The notes under the pieces: generated by a model
The model's database searches: none
What the model was told of the DNA's origin: nothing
What the model saw: the letters and a program-made list of their open reading frames with translations, nothing else
In this document: positions 5,428 through 10,302 of the stretch, one piece after another
Layout: each line of letters starts with the position of its first letter
How positions within the stretch are numbered: the first letter of the stretch is position 1
Made by a program: the position numbers and the translations under genes
Source: Akkermansiaceae bacterium
Lineage (GTDB): Bacteria > Verrucomicrobiota > Verrucomicrobiia > Verrucomicrobiales > Akkermansiaceae
Length of the DNA: 10,302 bases
Assembly (NCBI GenBank): GCA_903909905.1
Contig: CAIVXP010000348.1
Location: 1-10,302, forward strand
Direction of reading: 5' to 3'

Positions 5428-7041
5428 ATGAATGCAGATTTCATGGTCATCGGCGCAGGGATTGCCGGCCTTTCTTTTGCGTTGAGAGCGGCGCGTCACG
5501 GGTCGGTGGTGGTGCTGGCGAAGGGCGATGTTTTTGAATCCAACACCGCGTGGGCGCAGGGTGGGATTGCCTCGGTTTTGTCGGAGCAAGAGCGGGATGC
5601 GGGGGATTCGGTGGAAATGCATGTGGCCGACACCCTAGAGGCCGGTGCGGGTCTGTGCCGTGAGAGCATGGTGCGCACGATTGTCGGCGATGGTGAGGAG
5701 GCGATACGGGATTTGTTGAATTACGGGGTGAGCTTCGATCGTGAGGATCACCATTACCTCTTGGGTCGTGAGGGCGGTCATTCGCATCGCCGAATTTTGC
5801 ATGCCAAGGATACGACTGGTCGTGAAATCGCGCGGGCCTTGATTGATGCGGCGCGCAAGACGCCAAACCTGACGATTTTGGAAAATCATTTTGTTGTCGA
5901 CCTCATCACCACAACGAAGCTTGGTGCGGTGGCCGAGGATCGAGTGCTCGGTGCCTATGTGCTCGAGCGCAAAACCGGTGAGGTTAAGGTCATGCGTTCT
6001 GATCGCGTCGTCTTGGCTGCGGGTGGCTGCGGCAAGGTTTACCTTTATACCACCAATCCCGATTCAGCGACGGGTGATGGAGTTGCGCTTGGTTGGCGTG
6101 CGGGAGCGTCGATCGCTAACATGGAGTTCATCCAGTTTCATCCGACATGTTTATACAACCCCGCTGCGACTGGTCCCGAGGCTCGATCGTTTTTGGTGAG
6201 TGAGGCGGTCCGCGGTGAGGGTGGGATATTGATCAATGCCAAGGGTGAGGATTTCACCAAAAAGGTTGATCCGCGAGGGTCATTGGCGCCGCGTGATGTG
6301 GTGGCGCGCGCGATTGACCGCGAGCTCAAGCGCACCGGTGCAGCTTGTGTGTATCTCGATGTGACGCACAAGCCGAAGGGATTCATGAAGGAGCGTTTTC
6401 CGTACATTTATGAAACGCTGATGAAGTTTGGTGTGGACTGCGAAAAGCAGCCGATTCCGGTGGTGCCGGCTGCGCATTATCAATGTGGCGGGGTGCTGAC
6501 CGACAACGAGGGCAAGACCGCGATTCGCGGGCTGTTTGCGATTGGCGAGGTTGCTTGCACCGGCTTGCACGGAGCGAACCGCTTGGCGTCGAATTCATTG
6601 CTCGAGGGTAATGTCATGGCGCGTCGGGCTTTGTATGAAATGATGCGACTTTATCCACCGGGGAAAGAGGCGCCGAATCCACCACCGATCCCCGAATGGG
6701 AGCATGGTGATACGGCCGAGCCCGATGAGTTGGTGGTCATTTATCACAACTGGGATGAAATCCGCCGTCTGATGTGGGACTATGTTTCCATCGTGCGCAC
6801 CGACAACCGTTTGCGGCGAGCGGCGGCGCGCCTGCGAAATCTCAAACGCGAGGTGCGTGAGTTTTACTGGGGGCACCGCGTGAATTCCGATATTCTTGAA
6901 TTGCGCAATTTGGTGGCTGTCGCGGGCCTGATCGTCGAATGCGCGTTGCGTCGTAAAGAGTCACGCGGTCTGCACTTCACGCTCGATTACCCCGAGACGG
7001 ATGGTCGTCAGTGCGTGGATACCGTGGTGCGGCGCTTTTGA
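5428..7041 (+). CDS. nadB: L-aspartate oxidase (quinolinate synthetase B)
   Basis: This is a 537-residue FAD enzyme that oxidises L-aspartate to iminoaspartate, the first step of de novo NAD synthesis; NadA then makes quinolinate. It belongs to the succinate dehydrogenase/fumarate reductase flavoprotein family. The N-terminal FAD motif is 'VIGAGIAGLSFALRA' (GxGxxG at 9-14). 'SNTAWAQGGIA' and 'GREGGHSHRRILHAKD' are NadB signatures, and 'MEFIQFHPTCLY', 'VSEAVRGEGGILIN', 'PAAHYQCGGV' and 'GLHGANRLASNSLLEG' are family active-site and FAD contacts. The C-terminal helical domain ('LRNLVAVAGLIVECAL', 'RKESRGLHF') is complete. I chose ATG 5428 since the fold starts there and GGTGG lies 5 nt upstream; ATG 5416 and GTG 5374 are alternatives. 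No nadA or nadC is adjacent. It is convergent with the next gene. Confidence 0.95.
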   Translation: MNADFMVIGAGIAGLSFALRAARHGSVVVLAKGDVFESNTAWAQGGIASVLSEQERDAGDSVEMHVADTLEAGAGLCRESMVRTIVGDGEEAIRDLLNYGVSFDREDHHYLLGREGGHSHRRILHAKDTTGREIARALIDAARKTPNLTILENHFVVDLITTTKLGAVAEDRVLGAYVLERKTGEVKVMRSDRVVLAAGGCGKVYLYTTNPDSATGDGVALGWRAGASIANMEFIQFHPTCLYNPAATGPEARSFLVSEAVRGEGGILINAKGEDFTKKVDPRGSLAPRDVVARAIDRELKRTGAACVYLDVTHKPKGFMKERFPYIYETLMKFGVDCEKQPIPVVPAAHYQCGGVLTDNEGKTAIRGLFAIGEVACTGLHGANRLASNSLLEGNVMARRALYEMMRLYPPGKEAPNPPPIPEWEHGDTAEPDELVVIYHNWDEIRRLMWDYVSIVRTDNRLRRAAARLRNLKREVREFYWGHRVNSDILELRNLVAVAGLIVECALRRKESRGLHFTLDYPETDGRQCVDTVVRRF

Positions 7042-7185
7042 TTTATTTGGGCTTTTCCATGCGGGTAGTGAGGCCCGGAGGGTGTAGATCGCATGTAATG
7101 AGTAACGAATAGTCTTTTTTCTCACGCCTCATATCAATCCCTCTGCTTTTTTGTGTTTTGCCTGTTGGGCATCACGATTCAGGTA
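7042..7185. other. Convergent intergenic gap with no clear element
   Basis: These 144 bp separate the nadB stop from the stop of the next, opposite-strand gene. The stretch becomes AT-rich rightwards, with a CTTTTTTCT run at 7111-7119 and several T-runs near 7148-7184. I find no stem strong enough to call a terminator for either gene, and no RNA gene. Confidence 0.4.
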
Positions 7186-8124
7186 TTATTTGTTTTTTGA
7201 TAAATTAATCGGTTCCACCCAGCCGGGGAAAAGCACCTTATTCAACCGCCATTGGCGGTTTTGGTGTGATCTTTCGATGCTTTCAATCGATACAGTGAAT
7301 CTCAATGGGTTGGGGAATTCATAATTGTTGAGTGCTTGGAGTGCTGGGTCGTCGCGTTGAGCATAAAAGTAGAGAACGTGATCGAGATTCGGGGAGGTTG
7401 CTGCGTAACAGGCCCATTCTTTTTCATTAACAAATTTGAAGTTGTAATAATCGACTGGTTCTAAGTTGACTCGAACTTCTGCAACCGAAGAAAAGCTACC
7501 TTCAAGAATGGCATTCCAAGGGTGGCTGCAGTGAGCGCTGTAGGATTTAAAATCAATGCCGCGCACCCCGCCTTCGAAGTAGGGCACAAAAAGTAAGCGT
7601 TCGCTGCCATCTTTCATTTCTACCATAAAGCGAGCGAGAAGGCCTTCCTCAGTTTCGATGTCATCCATATTCCTGATGAGAGCCATGGTTTCGGAGGCAC
7701 CTTGACCGTAGCGGTAGTATTCTTCGACTATGTTTGCGACCTCAACGGGTTGGAGCACCCATTTCAGGCGTTCTTCCAGCGTTTTGGCTTTGAGAAAATT
7801 TTCTGCAACTTGTCGCGGTTGGAGTCCGCTCCACATGGTTCTAGGAATGGATTGTGCGTTGGTCTCAGCGATGTGCGTTTCCAATGTCTTACCCTCCGAG
7901 GACTGCGTATTGCGACGAGTTTGGCTAAGCAGCCAGAGCCCGGCCACTAAAAAAAGTGGTGAAACTATGAGCCCAAGCACGAGAATGCGATGGCTGAGGT
8001 TTTTTTTTCTAATGCCAAATTCTTCTTCTAAATGTCCTTTGGATCCCAACCGCTCAATGGGGAGGTCATTTCGGATTTTGCTATATGTGGGTACACGTAG
8101 GGTGGTATGGTTATCGTCTTGCAT
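7186..8124 (-). CDS. Unrecognised single-pass membrane protein (hypothetical)
   Basis: I do not recognise this 312-residue protein with certainty. Residues 1-46 are polar and probably cytoplasmic. Residues about 47-68 ('RILVLGLIVSPLFLVAGLWL') form one transmembrane segment preceded by basic residues, which predicts N-in, C-out topology. The remaining ~240 residues would face the periplasm. An amphipathic helical stretch ('QVAENFLKAKTLEERLKWV') is followed by an alpha/beta-looking domain with conserved-looking aromatic motifs: 'VEEYYRYGQGASETM', 'DFKSYSAHCSHPWNAILEG' and 'PVDYYNFKFVNEKEW'. It resembles uncharacterised proteins I associate with Verrucomicrobiota; no function is implied. ATG 8124 was chosen over an upstream TTG at 8181. 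Three lines counted by eye (7381-7500, 7621-7680) average about 43% GC, against 63% for lines counted in nadB and trmD. It sits alone between nadB and the HU gene. Confidence 0.75.
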   Translation of the reverse strand: MQDDNHTTLRVPTYSKIRNDLPIERLGSKGHLEEEFGIRKKNLSHRILVLGLIVSPLFLVAGLWLLSQTRRNTQSSEGKTLETHIAETNAQSIPRTMWSGLQPRQVAENFLKAKTLEERLKWVLQPVEVANIVEEYYRYGQGASETMALIRNMDDIETEEGLLARFMVEMKDGSERLLFVPYFEGGVRGIDFKSYSAHCSHPWNAILEGSFSSVAEVRVNLEPVDYYNFKFVNEKEWACYAATSPNLDHVLYFYAQRDDPALQALNNYEFPNPLRFTVSIESIERSHQNRQWRLNKVLFPGWVEPINLSKNK

Positions 8125-8335
8125 GGCGCGAAATATCCAGATATTTGATTGATCAAACGATATGCGTTCCAGCTCCACCAACTTTTTTTGGTGAATTGCT
8201 TGTCACAATAATTGCGATTGAAACATGGCGATAATTTCAGAGCGGTGAAAATCATTAATCATCTGGCCAACTGATTCAATTAAACGAAAGGCTGGGTATC
8301 GTGCGTCAAAGAAGGCTGTCGCGCCCTGAAAATGA
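8125..8335. other. AT-rich upstream region of the membrane-protein gene; small hairpin
   Basis: This is the non-coding stretch between the unrecognised gene and the HU terminator. It holds a perfect 6-bp inverted repeat, CACCAA (8176-8181) and TTGGTG (8188-8193), around a CTTTTT loop, about 50 bp upstream of the chosen ATG. Several TTGTGACAA- and TTTGATC-like AT-rich stretches could hold a minus-strand promoter, but none stands out. No RNA gene was recognised. Confidence 0.4.
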
Positions 8336-8367
8336 AACAGCCTTTCCGGATGACCGGAAAGGCTGTT
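8336..8367 (-). terminator. Intrinsic terminator of the HU gene
   Basis: A perfect 14-bp inverted repeat, AACAGCCTTTCCGG (8336-8349) and its complement (8354-8367), encloses a 4-nt loop. It lies 38 bp past the HU stop. Read on the minus strand the stem is followed by TCATTTTC, a modest T tract, which suits termination of the minus-strand HU transcript. The near-palindrome around GCATGC-ATG-GCATGC (8380-8394) lies between it and the stop codon. Confidence 0.75.
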
Positions 8368-8405
8368 GCGTTCATCGGGGCATGCATGGCATGCGCCGCG
8401 ACGGA

Positions 8406-8735
8406 TCAGAGAGCCATGTCCTTAAGCTTCTTGAGCGGGCGGATGCGGACCACGGTTGTGGCTGGCTTGGCTTTGAACATCACTTCTTCCTTGGTGAAGG
8501 GGTTGATGCCTTTGCGTGCCTTCACGGCAGGCTTGCGGACGGTGGTCACTTTGAGCAGGCCGGGAAGAACGAATTCTCCGACTGCGTTTTTCTTGATGTG
8601 ACCTTCGATCACGCCGGTAAGCGCTTCAAGAACCGAAGCCACTTGCTTGCGGCTGAGCTCGGTGCTGTTTGCGATGCTGTCGACGATTTGGGTCTTCGAG
8701 TACTTGTCTTTAACGGTGGTAGCTTTGGTTGCCAT
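8406..8735 (-). CDS. HU/IHF-family DNA-binding protein
   Basis: This is a 109-residue nucleoid protein of the HU fold. The N-terminal helix-turn-helix dimerisation part is 'YSKTQIVDSIANSTELSRKQVASVLEALTGVIEGHI' (about residues 12-47), followed by the beta-sheet 'GEFVLPGLLKVTTVRKP'. The DNA-embracing arm is around 'KARKGINPFTKEE' (about 72-84), with the intercalating Pro in NPFT. The basic C-terminus is 'FKAKPATTVVRIRPLKKLKD'. It differs from gammaproteobacterial HU in the 'LPGLLK' (not 'VGFGTF') and 'FKAKPA' segments, a form I associate with PVC and some proteobacteria. ATG 8735 was chosen because residues upstream of it (from ATG 8774) are not HU-like; there is no Shine-Dalgarno. It is divergent from trmD, and a strong hairpin terminator follows. 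It is expected to be highly expressed and to bind bent or nicked DNA. Confidence 0.92.
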   Translation of the reverse strand: MATKATTVKDKYSKTQIVDSIANSTELSRKQVASVLEALTGVIEGHIKKNAVGEFVLPGLLKVTTVRKPAVKARKGINPFTKEEVMFKAKPATTVVRIRPLKKLKDMAL

Positions 8736-8741
8736 GCGTAT

Positions 8742-8770
8742 TGATTGAGTGAAATCAGCCGGGATGTCAA
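8742..8770 (-). promoter_or_regulatory. Possible HU-gene promoter (perfect TTGACA, poor -10)
   Basis: A consensus TTGACA lies at 8765-8770 on the minus strand, 30 bp before the HU ATG. At 17 bp spacing the -10 position reads CAATCA, a poor match, so either the -10 differs in this lineage or the TTGACA is chance. The T6A6 palindrome at 8833-8844 farther upstream could act as an UP-like bend. Confidence 0.3.
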
Positions 8771-8857
8771 GCATCCGAATGAATTTTTAGGCTTAAAAAA
8801 TAGGGGTTTGTTAGATGCTCGACGATTGGGAATTTTTTAAAAAAGAGACGCAAGTGG

Positions 8858-8888
8858 TGCCCGAAGAAAGTTGGCATTCGTCCGGGCA
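8858..8888 (+). promoter_or_regulatory. Imperfect inverted repeat in the trmD leader
   Basis: TGCCCG (8858-8863) and CGGGCA (8883-8888) are perfect complements with a 19-nt loop, ending 16 bp before the trmD ATG. It could form a leader hairpin near the ribosome-binding region (GGGTGGGG at 8895-8902). The stem is only 6 bp, so a role is speculative. Confidence 0.25.
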
Positions 8889-8904
8889 TCGTTAGGGTGG
8901 GGTC

Positions 8905-9585
8905 ATGCGAATCGACATCGTGACGCTTTTTCCCGAGGTAGCTCTGGCGCCCTTGAGTGATTCCATCATTCAGCGGGCACGCGCGGCGGGGCTGGTGGAT
9001 GTGGTGGGTCACCAGCTGAGGGATTGGTCGGAGGACAAGCACCGGCGTGTGGATGAGGCCCCATATGGTGGTGGGCAGGGGATGGTGTTGCGTCCGGAGC
9101 CCTTGTTTGCAGCGGTGGAGGTCTTGAGGGGGCCTAAGACGCGGGTGATTTTGATGACCCCGCAGGGGCGGCCGTTCAAGCAAGCGGTGGCTCGTGAGTT
9201 GGTGGGCGAGGAGCATTTGTTGATCCTGTGCGGGCATTACGAAGGGGTCGACCAGCGGGTGGTTGAGGCATTGGTGGACGACGAAATTTCGATTGGGGAT
9301 TACATTCTCACCAACGGCGCGTTGGCAGCGGCGGTGCTGTGTGATGCGGTGATCCGGCTCTTGCCTGGGGCCTTGGGTGACGAGCGTTCGGCGCAGGATG
9401 AATCATTTTCGCAGCCTGACCGGCTTGAAGCGCCGTGTTACACCAAGCCCTTAGATTTTCGTGGAATGAAGGTGCCCGAGGTACTGGTATCCGGGCATCA
9501 CGAGCGGATCAGGCGCTGGAAGGAAGAGCGGGCAGAGCTACGGACTCGGCAAAACCGCCCTGATCTGTGTGACGGGGATGACTGA
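8905..9585 (+). CDS. trmD: tRNA (guanine-37-N1)-methyltransferase
   Basis: This 226-residue SPOUT-class enzyme uses S-adenosylmethionine to make m1G37 next to the anticodon of tRNAs reading CNN/GGG codons, which prevents +1 frameshifting. Signatures are 'MRIDIVTLFPE' at the N-terminus, 'DEAPYGGGQGMVLRPEP' (50-66), the knot motifs 'MTPQGRPF', 'LLILCGHYEGVDQRV' (106-119) and 'EISIGDYILTNGALAA' (127-142), then 'PEVLVSGHHERIRRW' in the C-terminal half. Two departures show: 'TNGALA' replaces the usual 'TGGELP', and the catalytic 'DSF' Asp position reads Glu (E166 in 'SAQDESFS'). The C-terminus stops soon after 'RQNRPDL', about 15-25 residues short of E. coli and B. subtilis enzymes. ATG 8905 is preceded by GGGTGGGG, the most purine-rich start in the window. 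It is not next to rpsP, rimM or rplS, the usual neighbours, at least within this window. Confidence 0.95.
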   Translation: MRIDIVTLFPEVALAPLSDSIIQRARAAGLVDVVGHQLRDWSEDKHRRVDEAPYGGGQGMVLRPEPLFAAVEVLRGPKTRVILMTPQGRPFKQAVARELVGEEHLLILCGHYEGVDQRVVEALVDDEISIGDYILTNGALAAAVLCDAVIRLLPGALGDERSAQDESFSQPDRLEAPCYTKPLDFRGMKVPEVLVSGHHERIRRWKEERAELRTRQNRPDLCDGDD

Positions 9586-9603
9586 TCGAATGCGTGGGAC
9601 TGC

Positions 9604-10143
9604 GTGAAAAGGCGTGGCTTGGGCGCGAAAATGTGCATAAAATCCGTTGTGAGCACGAACAATGGATTGGGCAAAAACGGTGAGGTCGAGGATCCGCCGC
9701 GGGTAGAGCCGGCGACCATCGAGGACCTGCCGGCGCTGACCGAGCTGGTAATGGAGTTGTTTTCCCGCTCGGGAGATTTCACGCCGGATCGCACATTGCA
9801 GGAACGTGGCTTGAGGTTGATTCTCGAACAGCCCAATCGCGGTCGCATCTTTGTAGTGCGCAATAAGGATCGGATCTTTGGCATGGTGAACCTTCTCTTC
9901 ACCATTTCCACAGCGCGTGGGGGATTTGTGATTTTGCTGGAAGATGTGGTGATCCACCCCGACCACCGCGGGCAGGGCTATGGGGCGATGCTTGTCGATT
10001 ATGTCGTCGATTTCGCCAAAAAGAAAAACTTCAAGCGTATCACGCTATTGACCGACCGTATCAGCGCCGAGTCGCAGGAATTCTTCAAAAAGCAGGGCTT
10101 TGAGTATTCCAATATGATCCCGATGCGGAGGATCATTGACTGA
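9604..10143 (+). CDS. GNAT-family N-acetyltransferase
   Basis: This protein has up to 179 residues and a single GNAT domain from about residue 33 ('RVEPATIEDLPALTELVMELF') to 176. The acetyl-CoA pyrophosphate-binding motif A is plain: 'VVIHPDHRGQGYGAML' (R122-G-Q-G-Y-G127). Motif B follows with 'RITLLTDR' and 'SQEFFKKQGFEYSN'. The acceptor (amine, protein or antibiotic) cannot be told from sequence. The start is uncertain: GTG 9604 gives the longest form, ATG 9631 gives 170 residues and GTG 9649 gives 164; the first ~30 residues are low in conserved features. It begins 18 bp after trmD on the same strand, so the two are probably co-transcribed. A functional link to tRNA or ribosome modification is only suggested by position. 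Confidence 0.85.
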   Translation: MKRRGLGAKMCIKSVVSTNNGLGKNGEVEDPPRVEPATIEDLPALTELVMELFSRSGDFTPDRTLQERGLRLILEQPNRGRIFVVRNKDRIFGMVNLLFTISTARGGFVILLEDVVIHPDHRGQGYGAMLVDYVVDFAKKKNFKRITLLTDRISAESQEFFKKQGFEYSNMIPMRRIID

Positions 10144-10156
10144 AAAATCCTTGTTT

Positions 10157-10178
10157 TGGCCGGTTTTGGGCCATTTTT
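10157..10178 (+). terminator. Putative intrinsic terminator after the trmD-GNAT unit
   Basis: TGGCC (10157-10161) and GGCCA (10169-10173) form a short GC-rich stem with a 7-nt loop, followed directly by TTTTT (10174-10178). It lies 14 bp past the GNAT stop. The stem is only 5 bp, so termination may be partial. Confidence 0.5.
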
Positions 10179-10193
10179 ACGAGGCTTGGTTCA

Positions 10194-10222
10194 TTCTTGC
10201 CGATTTGGCTCCCGGCTATTAA
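10194..10222 (+). promoter_or_regulatory. Possible promoter of the cimA-like gene
   Basis: TATTAA (10217-10222) is a fair -10, 17 bp after TTCTTG (10194-10199), a poor -35. The predicted start of transcription is about 10 bases before the ATG at 10240, so the leader would be short. This was assigned by eye. Confidence 0.3.
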
Positions 10223-10239
10223 AGTCCCGCGCCCCGGCA

Positions 10240-10302
10240 ATGAGCGCCAAACCTGCATACCTCTATGACACCACCCTGCGTGACGGCACCCAGGGTGAAG
10301 GA
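10240..10302 (+). CDS. cimA: (R)-citramalate synthase-like protein, first 21 codons; 3' end outside window
   Basis: Only the N-terminus is present: ATG 10240, then 'KPAYLYDTTLRDGTQGEG'. 'DTTLRDGTQ' is the substrate and metal site of the DRE-TIM metallolyases (isopropylmalate, citramalate and homocitrate synthases). The '-GEG' after it, with a very short N-terminus ('YLYDTTLRDGTQGEG'), is typical of citramalate synthase CimA, which condenses pyruvate and acetyl-CoA for isoleucine synthesis. LeuA members usually read 'RDGEQSPG' or 'RDGEQ'. With 21 codons the CimA/LeuA choice is likely but not proven. There is no Shine-Dalgarno before the ATG (GCCCCGGCA). Confidence 0.8.
   Translation, partial: MSAKPAYLYDTTLRDGTQGEG

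Noticed and set aside
8176..8193. CACCAA/TTGGTG hairpin as a terminator or attenuator of the membrane-protein gene
   Set aside because: The stem is only 6 bp of mixed composition and no T tract follows on the minus strand (GGAGC follows), so I kept it only as a noted hairpin.
9538..9966. 142-codon minus-strand frame spanning the trmD-GNAT junction
   Set aside because: It overlaps two well-supported plus-strand genes and has no recognisable features.
1..10302. CRISPR array, insertion sequence, tRNA or rRNA genes, riboswitch
   Set aside because: No regularly spaced direct repeats, transposase frame, terminal inverted repeats, cloverleaf-like segments or conserved riboswitch cores were seen. 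Covariance-model searches could not be run.

Overview
The window is an ordinary-looking chromosomal segment, about 55-63% GC over most genes. It most likely comes from a PVC-group bacterium, probably Verrucomicrobiota. That assignment rests on family resemblance recalled from memory: a large arylsulfatase with a C-terminal beta-sandwich, an HU protein with an 'INPFT' arm and an 'FKAKPA' segment, a TrmD with 'TNGALA' in place of 'TGGE', and a zf-RING_7 coiled-coil protein. Most start codons also lack a Shine-Dalgarno sequence. There is no rRNA or marker gene to settle it.

Layout. Positions 2-1045 (+) hold the 3' part of an arylsulfatase. Positions 1129-1830 (-) encode a coiled-coil, C4 zinc-ribbon protein. 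From 1922 to 4630 lie two complete type II toxin-antitoxin (TA) modules on the minus strand. The first is a YefM/Phd-type antitoxin with a YoeB toxin (1922-2424). The second is a UPF0175 antitoxin with a DUF3368 PIN-domain toxin (3906-4630). Between them sit rarD (an EamA permease, -) and a dCMP-deaminase-type enzyme (+), which diverge from each other. bioD (4704-5333, -) and nadB (5428-7041, +) diverge from a 94-bp gap. A lower-GC gene for an unrecognised single-pass membrane protein (7186-8124, -) follows. An HU-type gene (8406-8735, -) with a clear hairpin terminator diverges from trmD (8905-9585, +). A GNAT acetyltransferase gene (9604-10143, +) follows trmD closely. The first 21 codons of a citramalate-synthase-like gene (cimA) end the window.

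How it fits together. The housekeeping genes serve cofactor synthesis (biotin, NAD), tRNA modification, nucleoid structure and isoleucine synthesis. They are arranged as short, mostly divergent units rather than one pathway operon. The accessory part is the pair of TA modules. The first has a readable operator: hexamers TGTACA and CGTACG with centres 12 bp apart, lying between the putative -35 and -10 boxes and over the 3' end of rarD. This is the geometry described for E. coli yefM-yoeB. I found no undescribed multi-gene system here. The best leads are that operator embedded in rarD, the likely near-leaderless antitoxin transcripts, the unrecognised membrane protein, and a Glu at the expected catalytic Asp position of TrmD.
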